The position numbers were made by a program, and so were the translations under genes. 64,000 nt of DNA from the NCBI GenBank assembly GCA_963621975.1, contig CAVFGI010000004.1, positions 22,265 through 86,264 on the forward strand, given 5' to 3'. The stretch is from UBA9732 sp963621975 (GTDB taxonomy: Bacteria; Spirochaetota; Spirochaetia; Sphaerochaetales; Sphaerochaetaceae). The notes below the pieces were generated by a model, which was not told the origin of the DNA, did no database searches, and saw only the letters and a program-made list of their open reading frames with translations. The first letter of the stretch is position 1. Every line of letters starts with the position of its first letter. Shown piece by piece: positions 53,186 to 61,792 of the stretch.

Positions 53186-54436
53186 TTAATTAGTTTTCTT
53201 ATATAAACTGCATTCAAATGCTAAGTTTCCACCTTCGGTTCCAATCTGAATATTCAATATGTGTTCTGATTTGTTATTCAGTGTGAAAGTGACTATGTAA
53301 TTACCGCTACTGTCCGTTTCACCTTTTTTTTCCTGCATCCTACCGCCGTTTAAAACGTATGTAGACGTATTCGTATAGTTAGTATTACAGCCAAAATAAG
53401 GCCTAAACTCTGCCGTTACGGTAGAGCTGTCAACTGTAATTGTTGCTCCACTCTCTACCTTGGTGTTGTTGATATAGAAGTCTCCACATGGGGTTGCCTC
53501 TAGGGCTTTAAGCTTTATCTCTCCAATTCCTATGTCATAGACAAGATACTCGGGTTTTGTGGCAACCTTTCTTGCTCCACATACACTACATTCCTTATAG
53601 AGGTGCTCTACATTCCCAGAAACACGTGTCTGCCAATCTCCCCAGCTGTGCTCTGTAACATAGACCTTGATTCCCTCAACTGTGCAAATTTGCCAGTGAT
53701 TGTCTATATCATACTCATAGGTTCCATTTACTTTATGTCCAGTAGCAGGGATTACTATATCTTCCTCTATCTCATTTTCTGCTTGGTCATCTGAGAAGAA
53801 ATGCCCGCAGGTATTACACTCCCAGCAGTCTTGGGTATAACCATCTTCTGTGCAGGTGGCATCTGACTTTTTATGCTCAATCAGTTCAACATACAAATAC
53901 TTGGCATATATCTTTGAATGCTCTGGGTCCATCTTGTCCCCATTTTTTACTTGCTCTTTTGTATCTGTTGTAAACCAGCCTACAAATTCAGTTGTGCTTG
54001 TATGTAAAAACTCTGGTAGATTTGTCCATACAGCATCACTTTCAACATCTTCATATCCAATTGTCTCAAGTACCCTTGCTTGGTCTAATGATTTGAGCTT
54101 TATCTCTGTTATTGAAGATTCAATGGTGATGCTTGTTAGGTTTACTATGTCATCATCACTTTCAAAGCCAGTAAAGACCTTTACAGGAAATGAGCCTGTT
54201 TCTGACTTACTGTCTTCCACATAAGAAGGAATGTAAACACTTGCTACCTTTGCTCTTTCTAGGATAGATGCTGTGTAATAGTAATTGCCATCTTCATCTT
54301 GTAAGCGTTCAAACTTGACATATGGGAAAATGTAGTGGTTGATACTTCTACTACTATCTATTGGCTCAAGGTTACATGAAACAAATAATGCACAGAGGGA
54401 AATAATAATGATGAAAACAAGCAGACCCTTTCTCAT
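53186..54436 (-). CDS. Surface lipoprotein with Cys-pair repeats
   Basis: 416 residues. Lipobox FVSC (Cys21). The middle carries a segment like an InlB/Flg_new B-repeat (FVGWFTTDTKEQVKNGDKMD, ending IYAKYLY), followed by Cys-pair segments (CTEDGYTQDCWECNTCGHFF and CSVCGARK) and HSWGDWQ, as seen in large adhesins of gut bacteria. These suggest a cell-surface contact protein. The start at 54436 has AAGGGGAGCAAAG-like purine-rich sequence before it. It lies between the barrel-like gene (14 bases) and the large lipoprotein gene. Confidence 0.75.
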   Translation of the reverse strand: MRKGLLVFIIIISLCALFVSCNLEPIDSSRSINHYIFPYVKFERLQDEDGNYYYTASILERAKVASVYIPSYVEDSKSETGSFPVKVFTGFESDDDIVNLTSITIESSITEIKLKSLDQARVLETIGYEDVESDAVWTNLPEFLHTSTTEFVGWFTTDTKEQVKNGDKMDPEHSKIYAKYLYVELIEHKKSDATCTEDGYTQDCWECNTCGHFFSDDQAENEIEEDIVIPATGHKVNGTYEYDIDNHWQICTVEGIKVYVTEHSWGDWQTRVSGNVEHLYKECSVCGARKVATKPEYLVYDIGIGEIKLKALEATPCGDFYINNTKVESGATITVDSSTVTAEFRPYFGCNTNYTNTSTYVLNGGRMQEKKGETDSSGNYIVTFTLNNKSEHILNIQIGTEGGNLAFECSLYKKTN

Positions 54437-54450
54437 CTTTGCTCCCCTAC

Positions 54451-55494
54451 TTAAAATTCATACCTCAATGAGATGCTTGCTGGGTCTATTAACAGTGTGA
54501 TTGAGTTGTATAGTGAGTCCTTTTCTATTATATAAAGGCCTGCTGTCACTCTTGCCATTGCTCCTATGTACAATGCGTCTGCTATCTTTGTTTCAAAACC
54601 ACATCTTACTCCAAAGTATGGCTTTGGATTACTTCTCTCTGTGTTATTGATATCTACAATGCCATATCCAAATAGACCAGCATATAGGTTTGTCTTTTCT
54701 GTTATCCCTACTAGATAGTCTATTCCTCCACCTGCCTTAATGTAGTGCACAGCATATTGCTTTGGGATTACTGTTTGTGCCTTTAATACAAATGAGTACC
54801 CTACTTCTGGATAGACTCTAAGATTATCCAACAGATACCAATCAAGCTCTATGCTTGTAGAGGCTCCATATGTTGTTCCCATAAGGGTTCTAGCTTCTTC
54901 TATGTCATGACTATTATAGAAATCAAAAACAGCACTTGAGTATGGTGCAAGGTTTACTCTTAATGATAAACAACTTCTCTTATAAGTTCCTATTGTAGAT
55001 TCTGTCCAATTATTACCATCTCTAGATGCCTGTAGATAGAATGTATTTATGCCCATATGTGAGACAAGCTTTACGCTATTTACACAGGCATCTACTATTT
55101 GCCAATTATTTTCATCCTCTTTATCTCTTTGATATCTGTAATACTTAATACTTTCATCTGTACTACTCCACATCCATTCAATAGGAGTACAAAGATAAAG
55201 TCCGCTGTTATGATTTAACTGTAGATATCTTTCATAAGAAGAGTCTGACCAGTGAATTCCATCATACGAGGCCTGAACATAAAGTACATCACCACTACTG
55301 GTTTCTAGGAACACTCTTGTGTTTGTGCTATCTATTACAGTCCAAGTACCTTCTTCTTCACTATTAAGCTGATATCTAAAGTATTTGACTTTCTCATCGC
55401 TTGAGTTCCATTTCCATTCAACCTTTGCAGTAAAGGCTGAAGTTAGAGCAAATAATAAAAAAAGACCAAGCAAAACTGCTCTTTTTAAGCACAT
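54451..55494 (-). CDS. Outer-membrane beta-barrel-like protein with two N-terminal repeats
   Basis: 347 residues. Signal peptide (MCLKRAVLLGLFLLFALTSAFTA). Two related repeats follow (about 25-87 and 96-157; both share W-x-W-x-S-x-D-E, RYQ, and YLQAS/YVQAS-x-D-G-x-x-W), then a region of alternating hydrophobic strands (about 165-347) ending in Phe, typical of outer-membrane barrels. ATG at 55494 has AAGGAGAC six bases upstream. The frame stays open further upstream, through a G9 tract, to 55638; see the repeat entry. It heads the surface operon. Confidence 0.74.
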   Translation of the reverse strand: MCLKRAVLLGLFLLFALTSAFTAKVEWKWNSSDEKVKYFRYQLNSEEEGTWTVIDSTNTRVFLETSSGDVLYVQASYDGIHWSDSSYERYLQLNHNSGLYLCTPIEWMWSSTDESIKYYRYQRDKEDENNWQIVDACVNSVKLVSHMGINTFYLQASRDGNNWTESTIGTYKRSCLSLRVNLAPYSSAVFDFYNSHDIEEARTLMGTTYGASTSIELDWYLLDNLRVYPEVGYSFVLKAQTVIPKQYAVHYIKAGGGIDYLVGITEKTNLYAGLFGYGIVDINNTERSNPKPYFGVRCGFETKIADALYIGAMARVTAGLYIIEKDSLYNSITLLIDPASISLRYEF

Positions 55495-55551
55495 GCTTAG
55501 TCTCCTTGTATGAGTTCTTTTAGAGTTAGTGCACGAGTTTAGTGAGGAGTA

Positions 55552-55560
55552 CCCCCCCCC
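55552..55560 (-). repeat. G9 homopolymer tract in the leader of the surface operon
   Basis: Nine G on the coding strand, 57 bases before the ATG of the barrel-like gene. An upstream in-frame ATG (55611) with AGAAGGG six bases before it reads through the tract (as GGG GGG GGG) into the main gene. With eight or ten G that frame meets a stop within a few codons of the tract, before 55494. Such tracts change length during replication and give phase variation in treponemes and many pathogens. Confidence 0.85.
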
Positions 55561-55696
55561 AGTCATATTTAATTGATTACATTGTAAAGAGCTACAGAAA
55601 TCTATCCCCATGATCATCCCTTCTAGAAGTTTTTTCAAGCCTCACTAATTTACAATAATTATTCAATTCATAGTTGCTTCAACAACCGATACAATC

Positions 55697-55726
55697 ATTA
55701 TCATACCATATTCTGAACATTTTCAA
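55697..55726 (-). promoter_or_regulatory. Putative promoter of the surface operon
   Basis: Minus-strand -35 TTGAAA (55721-55726) and -10 GATAAT (55697-55702), 18-base spacer, giving a leader of about 195 bases that includes the G9 tract. A second promoter closer to the tract cannot be excluded. Confidence 0.45.
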
Positions 55727-55776
55727 GTTTTTCTCTGGCTCTTTTTTCTTTTACATTGGATAAACCTTCATACTAC

Positions 55777-55804
55777 AAAAAAACCGGAGTCACATTGACC
55801 CCGG
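55777..55804 (-). terminator. Intrinsic terminator of the ribosomal operon
   Basis: Minus strand CCGGGGTCA, loop ATG, TGACTCCGG (one mismatch), then seven T. It lies 36 bases after the rplQ stop and ends the S10-spc-alpha cluster. Confidence 0.88.
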
Positions 55805-55840
55805 CTGAACCCCATTTTAAGGTTTCATTTGTGAAGAGGC

Positions 55841-56248
55841 TTATTTTGCTGTCTCTTCCTTCTTTGCCTTAGACTTTTTCTCAGGCTTTTCTGTTTTCTT
55901 TGTAAGCTCAAGAATAGCCATTTCAGCTGCATCTCCAAGACGGTTTGAAGTCTTGATGATACGTGTGTATCCACCGTGAACGTCGGCATAAAGCGGAGCA
56001 ATCTCAGTGAACAACTTGTTTACGACCGCTTCATCAAAAAGGATAGCGGAAGTAAGTCTGCGGTTGTGTACATTGTCAACCTTTGCTCTTGTAATCATTT
56101 TTTCTGCAAGGCGCTGAACTTCCTTAGCCTTAGCCTTGGTTGTCTCAATTCTTTCATAGCGGAATAGGCTTGTTACCATGTTGCGCTTGAGTGCTTTGCG
56201 CTCTGCAGAGGTTCTGCTAAGGGCATTGAATCCAATCTTATGCTTCAT
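55841..56248 (-). CDS. rplQ: Ribosomal protein L17
   Basis: 135 residues, starting MKHKIGFNALSRTSAERKAL, with the usual L17 core (LFRYERIETTKAKAKEVQRL, GGYTRIIKT) and a Lys/Glu-rich tail. Large-subunit protein near the exit tunnel. Its start overlaps the end of rpoA by 11 bases. Last gene of the operon, as in most bacteria. Confidence 0.97.
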   Translation of the reverse strand: MKHKIGFNALSRTSAERKALKRNMVTSLFRYERIETTKAKAKEVQRLAEKMITRAKVDNVHNRRLTSAILFDEAVVNKLFTEIAPLYADVHGGYTRIIKTSNRLGDAAEMAILELTKKTEKPEKKSKAKKEETAK

Positions 56249-57290
56249 TGTTTTCTTCCTTGTTGCCTGGGACTCTAATTGAGTTCTTCAGGACACTGTA
56301 ATCTGTCATTCCAAGTCCAAGATTCCATTCCTTGAGCTTGTCTTTGATTTCTGATAAGGACTTCTTACCAAAGTTCCTTGTCTTTGCAATTTCCTCTTCA
56401 GTCATCTTTGTAAGATCACCAATTGTGCGAATATTTGCATTCTTAAGGCAATTGCTTGAACGGACAGTAAGCTCTAACTCTTCAACAGAAGTAGCAAGAA
56501 TCTTTCTAATCTGTTCCTCTTCTTCATCGATTTCATCGTTACCACTCACCATGCTCTCATCAAAGTTGATGAAAATTGAGAAGTGATCCTTTGCAATCTT
56601 TGCAGCCTCAGCTAAGGCATTTTCAGGGGAAATTGTACCGTCTGTCCAGATTTCAAGGTTCAACTTATCGTAATCGTTTCTCTGTCCAACGCGAGTAGGC
56701 TCAATTGAGTACTTTACGCGAGTAACAGGAGAGAAGATTGCGTCAATTGGAATGGTTCCAATGATTTCAACATAATTTTGGCTGAGTTCTGCAGGAACAT
56801 AGCCTCTGTCAAAATCAATCTGTACGACCATTTCAATATTTGCGTCGTCCATCATATCAAAAATCTCAAGATCTTTGTTAATAACCTCAACACGGTCCTT
56901 CTCAAAATCAGCACCTGTGATTGTACCTGGCCCCTTGCATTCAAGGGAGATAGTTGTTGTTTCTACCTCTTCAGGCATTCTCATTCTAAGCTTCTTCAAC
57001 CTAGCGATAATTTCACAGATATCCTGCTTAACACCAGGAAGAGCTTCAAACTCGCTTGAAATGAGGTGGGCACTTCCATCTGCGTCGTAGTAGGTAAACC
57101 AAACTGCGGTTATTGCATAACCTTGAATTGAAGACAAGAGAACTCTGCGTAGGGTGTTACCAATTGTGGTACCAAAGCCCCTCTCAAAAGGATAGGCTGT
57201 GAACTTGCCATAATTGGCCTCAACCTTGCTGTGCTCCATTGAAATCGATTTAGGCTTCTTAAAGCCTTTCATTAGGTTTTTGCGTGCCAT
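56238..57290 (-). CDS. rpoA: RNA polymerase alpha subunit
   Basis: 350 residues: N-terminal dimerisation domain (PFERGFGTTIGNTLRRVLLS) and C-terminal domain (NCLKNANIRTIGDLTKMTEE, RNFGKKSLSEIKDKL) that contacts UP elements and activators. ATG at 57290 follows AAAGGAG by six bases; GTG two codons earlier is an alternative. A stable hairpin lies in the 70-base gap after rpsD. Confidence 0.98.
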   Translation of the reverse strand: MARKNLMKGFKKPKSISMEHSKVEANYGKFTAYPFERGFGTTIGNTLRRVLLSSIQGYAITAVWFTYYDADGSAHLISSEFEALPGVKQDICEIIARLKKLRMRMPEEVETTTISLECKGPGTITGADFEKDRVEVINKDLEIFDMMDDANIEMVVQIDFDRGYVPAELSQNYVEIIGTIPIDAIFSPVTRVKYSIEPTRVGQRNDYDKLNLEIWTDGTISPENALAEAAKIAKDHFSIFINFDESMVSGNDEIDEEEEQIRKILATSVEELELTVRSSNCLKNANIRTIGDLTKMTEEEIAKTRNFGKKSLSEIKDKLKEWNLGLGMTDYSVLKNSIRVPGNKEENNEA

Positions 57291-57311
57291 TGACACTCCT
57301 TTACTATTCCA

Positions 57312-57339
57312 AGGCCTTGTCCATTTTTGGACGTGGCCT
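57312..57339 (-). promoter_or_regulatory. Hairpin between rpsD and rpoA
   Basis: Minus strand AGGCC, internal loop, GTCCA, loop AAAA, TGGAC, internal loop, GGCCT. It has two 5-bp stems, lies about 22 bases before the rpoA start and has no T run, so it is not a terminator. It may be an RNA processing or protein-binding site. Confidence 0.6.
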
Positions 57340-57360
57340 CAGATAACCGAAACTCAAAGC

Positions 57361-58002
57361 TTATCTAGAGTAAAGTTCAACGACCAACTGTTCGTTGACA
57401 CCCTCAAGCTCCTTGACTTCTTCTCTTCTTGGTACTGCGACAAACTGTCCCTTCATGTTATCAGCATCAACTGTGAGCCATGGGCATACACCGCTCTTGC
57501 TAACTTCAACCAAGCTTTCCTTAATCGCAATCATTTTCTTGCTCTGTGGAGCAATTTCAACAACGTCGCCAACCTTAAGTCTATATGAAGGGATGTCTAC
57601 ACGCTTTCCATTCACAAAGACATGACCGTGGCTTACAAGCTGTGATGCCTGTGGGCGGCTGCATGCGAAATGCATTCTGAAAACAACGTTGTCAAGACGA
57701 CGTTCAAGAAGACCAACAAGATTCTCACCTGTTTTACCAGGAAGTCTGCTAGCTTCATCAAATGTAAGCTTGAACTGCTTCTCAAGCATGCAGTAGATTC
57801 TCTTGAGTCTCTGCTTTGCACGAAGCATCAATGCATAGTCTGTAGGCTTCTTTGAGCGAGCCTTTGGATCCTTGCCAGGAAGTCCGCACTCTGCTGGATT
57901 ATTCATTGGGCATTTTGCGGAAAGGCATCTTGAACCCTTAAGAAAGAGCTTAGCTCTCTCTGCTCTGCAGTATCTGCACTTTGGTCCTGTATATCTAGCC
58001 AT
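57361..58002 (-). CDS. rpsD: Ribosomal protein S4
   Basis: 213 residues. Zinc-type N-terminus (CRYCRAERAK and CLSAKCPM, four Cys) and S4 RNA-binding domain (RRLDNVVFRMHFACSRPQAS, HGHVFVNGKRVDIPSY). It binds 16S rRNA early in assembly and, in other bacteria, represses its own operon. Confidence 0.97.
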   Translation of the reverse strand: MARYTGPKCRYCRAERAKLFLKGSRCLSAKCPMNNPAECGLPGKDPKARSKKPTDYALMLRAKQRLKRIYCMLEKQFKLTFDEASRLPGKTGENLVGLLERRLDNVVFRMHFACSRPQASQLVSHGHVFVNGKRVDIPSYRLKVGDVVEIAPQSKKMIAIKESLVEVSKSGVCPWLTVDADNMKGQFVAVPRREEVKELEGVNEQLVVELYSR

Positions 58003-58019
58003 TTTCTAATCTCCCTTCG

Positions 58020-58403
58020 TCAGATTCTTCTTGTCTTGCGTGGTCTGCATCCATTGTGAGGAATTGGTGTTACGTCACGAATGGAACGAACCTTAAGTCC
58101 TAAAGTTCCAAGGCAGCGAATAGCTGACTCACGACCCTGACCTGGTCCCTTTACGAATACGTTTACTTCGCGAAGACCAAAGTCCATTGCCTTCTTTGCT
58201 GCTGTTTCACAGGTTGTCTGTGCAGCATAAGGAGTGGACTTCTTAGCACCACGGAAACCAAGTCCGCCAGCACTTGCCCAAGACACAGCATTGCCGTTCA
58301 GATCTGTAATAGTGACAATGGTATTGTTGAAAGTAGCCTGAACATAGACATTGCCTTCAAATACAGTCTTCTTGACTTTTGTTTTGCGTTTTGCGTTTGC
58401 CAT
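58020..58403 (-). CDS. rpsK: Ribosomal protein S11
   Basis: 127 residues with NTIVTITDLNGNAVSWASAG and the C-terminal TPIPHNGCRPRKTRRI (VTPIPHNGCRP), both hallmark S11 segments. Part of the small-subunit platform. 17 bases before rpsD. Confidence 0.98.
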   Translation of the reverse strand: MANAKRKTKVKKTVFEGNVYVQATFNNTIVTITDLNGNAVSWASAGGLGFRGAKKSTPYAAQTTCETAAKKAMDFGLREVNVFVKGPGQGRESAIRCLGTLGLKVRSIRDVTPIPHNGCRPRKTRRI

Positions 58404-58413
58404 ATTCTACTCC

Positions 58414-58779
58414 TTACTTCTTCTTACCAGCAATGGTCTTTTTCTTACCCTTACGTGTACGTGCATTGGTCTTTGTTCTCTGACCACGTACAGGAAGACC
58501 CTTTCTGTGTCTTAATCCGCGGTAGCATCCAATATCCATCAATCTCTTGATGTTAAGGTTGACCTGTGTGCGAAGTCTTCCTTCAACAACATAGTCATTT
58601 TCAATTACCTTACGGAGTTCAGCAAGAACATCTGCACCAAGTGTATTGATACGAGCATCAGGATCAACACCAGTCTTCTGGCAAATCTCTTCAGCTGAAG
58701 TTCTTCCAATTCCGTAGATGTATGTCAAAGCAATTTTTGTAGCCTTGTTAGGTAAATCTACACCTGCAATTCTCGCCAT
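58414..58779 (-). CDS. rpsM: Ribosomal protein S13
   Basis: 121 residues: MARIAGVDLPNKATKIALTY, the helix-two-turn-helix region (GRTSAEEICQKTGVDP) and the basic tail GQRTKTNARTRKGKKKT. It contacts the large subunit and P-site tRNA. ATG at 58779 is preferred over TTG 58782 because the conserved MARIAG begins there and GGGAGG lies upstream. Confidence 0.98.
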   Translation of the reverse strand: MARIAGVDLPNKATKIALTYIYGIGRTSAEEICQKTGVDPDARINTLGADVLAELRKVIENDYVVEGRLRTQVNLNIKRLMDIGCYRGLRHRKGLPVRGQRTKTNARTRKGKKKTIAGKKK

Positions 58780-58794
58780 CAAAGGCCTCCCTAA

Positions 58795-58908
58795 TTATTT
58801 CTGTCTCTGTTTATGCTTTGGGTTTTCGCAGACAATGCGAACAACACCGTTTCTTCTAATAACCTTGCATTTGTCACACATAGGTTTAACACTTGCTCTA
58901 ACTTTCAT
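58795..58908 (-). CDS. rpmJ: Ribosomal protein L36
   Basis: 37 residues: starts MKVRASVKPMCDKCKVI and ends NPKHKQRQK, with the zinc ligands in CDKC, CENPKH. AAGGAG lies seven bases before ATG. It is the normal zinc-type L36, placed between secY and rpsM as in most bacteria; infA, adk and map are absent from this junction. Confidence 0.96.
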   Translation of the reverse strand: MKVRASVKPMCDKCKVIRRNGVVRIVCENPKHKQRQK

Positions 58909-58926
58909 GATCTGCTCCTTGCGCAA

Positions 58927-60258
58927 TTATAAATTCTTGGATTTGATCTTCTTCACGCCCACAAATCCCTCGTGGTGGTGCATCTTCATGATACTCTCAA
59001 TCTGCTTCATCAAATCAAGCTCAACACCAACAAGGATGATGAGTGATGTTCCACCAAACAGCATTGCTACTGATGAAGGGAACTTGAAGATGATTTGGAT
59101 AAGTGTAGGAATCAATGCAATAAAAGCCAAGAAGAGTGAACCTGGAAGAACAATACGATTAAGAACCTTTGTGAGATACTCTTCAAGTTTCTCACTACGA
59201 ACTCCTGGAACGCTTCCGCCGTTCTCTCTAATTTGCTTTGCCATCTCAACAGGATTAAGTGAAACCTGTGTGTAGAAGAATGCAAAGGCAATGATCAAGA
59301 TGGTGTAGATGATTAGATAAGGGGCACCCTGAGGATCAAGCCAATTTGCAACTGCATTCAGCCATCTTACGTTTGGGCCCAACGCTTGTGCAATCTGCAG
59401 AGGGAATGTCAGGATTGCAGAAGCAAAGATAACAGGAATAACGCCACTTGGGTTAATCTTGAAAGGAATATATGAGCTCTGAGCGCCATACATCTTTCTA
59501 CCAACAACTCTCTTAGCGTAGTTAACTGGAATCTTTCTCTCGCCTTCCTGCTCGCAGACAACGAGGGCTACAACGATAACAAACATAACTAGAACAAGGA
59601 CTACTAGTAATGGATTAATTGTACCTGCAATCATTCCTTGGATGAGCTCATTAAGAGCTGATGGAACTCTTGCAACAATACCAGCGAAAATCAACAGAGA
59701 GATGCCGTTTCCAACACCAAACTGTGTAATCTTTTCACCAAGCCATACCAAAGCCATTGAACCAGCTGTTACTGTAAGCATTGAAATAAGTGTGAAAGGT
59801 AGCATGTCTATTGTTATGACACCTGGCAAGTAGCTTTGAATGCTTCTTGCGTAAACCGTCACGACAAAGGACTGCAACAAACACACGAGTATTGTACCAT
59901 ATCTGGTAAGCTTCTGAATCTTTCTTCTGCCTTCAGCATCCTCGCCCCACTTCTTAAGTGTAGGAATTATCAGCATAAGAAGCTGGACGATAATCTGCAT
60001 TGAAATGTAAGGCATAACACCAAGTGTGAACAAAGAGAAGTTGGAGAAAGCTCCACCAGAGAAGAAATTCAGATATTCCACGAGTCCCAAGTTTCCACTA
60101 TCGGACTGGCTGAGGAAATACTGCTCAAGAAGAGTTGGATTTATGCCTGGAACAGGTATTACAGTTCCAATTCTCGTGATGACGAGAATAAGAAGAGTAA
60201 ATAAAATCTTCTTCCTGAGATCTTCCATCTTGAACATGTCGGAAATGGTGTTTGACAT
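58927..60258 (-). CDS. secY: Protein translocase subunit SecY
   Basis: 443 residues with ten membrane helices and the signatures GTVIPVPGINP, GGAFSNFSLFTLGVMPYISM and YAKRVVGRKMYGAQ followed by SYIPFKINPSGVIPVIFA. Forms the export channel with SecE and SecG. ATG at 60258 is chosen; GTG 60261 is in frame directly before it. Confidence 0.98.
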   Translation of the reverse strand: MSNTISDMFKMEDLRKKILFTLLILVITRIGTVIPVPGINPTLLEQYFLSQSDSGNLGLVEYLNFFSGGAFSNFSLFTLGVMPYISMQIIVQLLMLIIPTLKKWGEDAEGRRKIQKLTRYGTILVCLLQSFVVTVYARSIQSYLPGVITIDMLPFTLISMLTVTAGSMALVWLGEKITQFGVGNGISLLIFAGIVARVPSALNELIQGMIAGTINPLLVVLVLVMFVIVVALVVCEQEGERKIPVNYAKRVVGRKMYGAQSSYIPFKINPSGVIPVIFASAILTFPLQIAQALGPNVRWLNAVANWLDPQGAPYLIIYTILIIAFAFFYTQVSLNPVEMAKQIRENGGSVPGVRSEKLEEYLTKVLNRIVLPGSLFLAFIALIPTLIQIIFKFPSSVAMLFGGTSLIILVGVELDLMKQIESIMKMHHHEGFVGVKKIKSKNL

Positions 60259-60273
60259 CACTACCTTCCTTTA

Positions 60274-60702
60274 TTATTTGACTTCGCCACCAGCGGCTTT
60301 GATTTTCTCTGCCGCAGAAGCGGAAACCTTTATACCTTCAACAACAACTTTCTTTGAAATTTCTCCGTTGTTGAGAATCTTAGCTTCAACATCGCCTTTG
60401 ACAATGCAAAGGTCCTTGAGAGCCTGAAGATTAACTGTCTCGCCATCTTTGAAAGCTTCATTGATGACATCAAGAGATACAACGGTATATTCCTTCTTGA
60501 AAGGATAGTTGGAGAAACCTCTTCTTGCTACACGGCGGTAGAGAGGCATCTGACCACCTTCAAAACCAAGACGAACACCACCGCCAGAACGGGAATTCTG
60601 ACCATTAAAGCCCTTTCCACATGTTCTGCCTTTAGAGGATGCGCCACGGCCTACTATGGTCTTTTTCTTGTTGGCACCTTCTGGTGCATGAATCTGTCCC
60701 AT
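60274..60702 (-). CDS. rplO: Ribosomal protein L15
   Basis: 142 residues: GRGASSKGRTCGKGFNGQNS and RRGFSNYPFKKEY are L15 core segments. ATG at 60702 follows GAGGAG; five residues further upstream have no support. It starts one base after the rpmD stop and leads into secY. Confidence 0.97.
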   Translation of the reverse strand: MGQIHAPEGANKKKTIVGRGASSKGRTCGKGFNGQNSRSGGGVRLGFEGGQMPLYRRVARRGFSNYPFKKEYTVVSLDVINEAFKDGETVNLQALKDLCIVKGDVEAKILNNGEISKKVVVEGIKVSASAAEKIKAAGGEVK

Positions 60703-60703
60703 A

Positions 60704-60886
60704 TTATATCTCCTCAACTTTTACGAGATGTTCAACAACACGAACCATTCCTCTCGTTACAGGAGTGTCATCCTTAACAACACTACTGTTAATCTTACCA
60801 AGGCCAAGAGCTTTAACTGTAGCTCTCTGCTTTGGGAGGCAACCTGCGAGGCCTTTTACTAATTCAATACGAATCTGCTTTGCCAT
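60704..60886 (-). CDS. rpmD: Ribosomal protein L30
   Basis: 60 residues: IRIELVKGLAGCLPKQRATV followed by LGLGKINSSVV, the usual short bacterial L30. Located between rpsE and rplO. Confidence 0.95.
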   Translation of the reverse strand: MAKQIRIELVKGLAGCLPKQRATVKALGLGKINSSVVKDDTPVTRGMVRVVEHLVKVEEI

Positions 60887-60889
60887 ACA

Positions 60890-61408
60890 TTACCCCCAAA
60901 GTTCCTTTAGATTCTTGCCTCTATCCTCAGCAACTTTCTTTGCTGAGAAAAGATGTTCGAGACCATCAAATGTAGCCTTGACAGTGTTGATTGTGTTCTT
61001 TGAACCCAAAGACTTGCTAAGAAGATCCTTAATTCCACAAGCATCACAAACGGCACGAACTGCACCACCTGCAATGATTCCTGTACCAGGAGAAGCTGGT
61101 TTAAGAAGAACGCTTGCGCTCTTGAAATTACCAAGAACTTCATGTGGAATTGTAGAATCCTTAACATTGACAACAATAAGGCTCTTTTTTGCTGTTTCGG
61201 TGGCCTTGCGGATAGCATCGGACACATCATTAGCCTTACCCATACCGTAGCCAACTCTACCCTTTTGGTCACCTACGACCACAAGAGCTGAGAAGGATCT
61301 GCGGCGTCCGCCCTTGACGGTCTTGGACACTGCATTGAGTTTGATCAGCTTCTCAAGGAATTCCTTGGGCTGGTTTTCTCTCTCTCTCTTATCTCTGTTT
61401 CTTTCCAT
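60890..61408 (-). CDS. rpsE: Ribosomal protein S5
   Basis: 172 residues with the double-stranded-RNA-binding-like fold (VSKTVKGGRRRSFSALVVVG, GYGMGKANDVSDAIRKA) and C-terminal PGTGIIAGGAVRAVCDACGI. It helps decoding accuracy. ATG at 61408 follows AAGGTGG. Confidence 0.97.
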   Translation of the reverse strand: MERNRDKRERENQPKEFLEKLIKLNAVSKTVKGGRRRSFSALVVVGDQKGRVGYGMGKANDVSDAIRKATETAKKSLIVVNVKDSTIPHEVLGNFKSASVLLKPASPGTGIIAGGAVRAVCDACGIKDLLSKSLGSKNTINTVKATFDGLEHLFSAKKVAEDRGKNLKELWG

Positions 61409-61418
61409 ACTAACCACC

Positions 61419-61778
61419 TTAGAACTTTACACCGGCTTTTCTGGCGCCATCAGCGATAGCCTTAACAATGCCGTGATAGAGGTAACCATTTCTATCAAAT
61501 ACAACAGTCTGAATACCTTTCTCAATGCATCTCTGACCAAGAATTTCTCCGAGCTTTCCAGCATCTTCTACGTTATTCTTGAGACCGGCAAGTTCCTTCT
61601 CTACTGTTCCAGCACTAACCAATGTGTTGCCTGTTGTATCATCAATAACCTGAACATACATGTGGAGGTTGCTTCTGAAAACAGACATTCTTGGTCTGAG
61701 GGCAGTTCCGGAAATGGATTTTCTGATATGAAGCTTTCTTCTTGCGTGCTTTCTTTTTTTATCAATAACTCTATTCAT
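61419..61778 (-). CDS. rplR: Ribosomal protein L18
   Basis: 119 residues: LHIRKSISGTALRPRMSVFR, HMYVQVIDDTTGNTLVSAGT and FDRNGYLYHGIVKAIADGAR; binds 5S rRNA together with L5 and L25. Confidence 0.97.
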   Translation of the reverse strand: MNRVIDKKRKHARRKLHIRKSISGTALRPRMSVFRSNLHMYVQVIDDTTGNTLVSAGTVEKELAGLKNNVEDAGKLGEILGQRCIEKGIQTVVFDRNGYLYHGIVKAIADGARKAGVKF

Positions 61779-61792
61779 ATCTTTAACCCGCC

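Larger units (their letters stand above)
55561..55840. other. Gene-free stretch between rplQ and the surface operon
   Basis: The gap between genes runs from 55495 to 55840. It holds the rplQ terminator (55777-55804), the surface-operon promoter (55697-55726), an A/T-rich leader and the G9 tract. I see no further gene or RNA in it. Confidence 0.7.

Noticed and set aside
60639..61250. 203-codon + strand frame over rplO-rpmD-rpsE
   Set aside because: It is the mirror of strongly conserved ribosomal genes, has no ribosome-binding site and no recognisable protein motif. The same holds for + strand frames at 58718-59275, 61314-61865 and 61829-62314.
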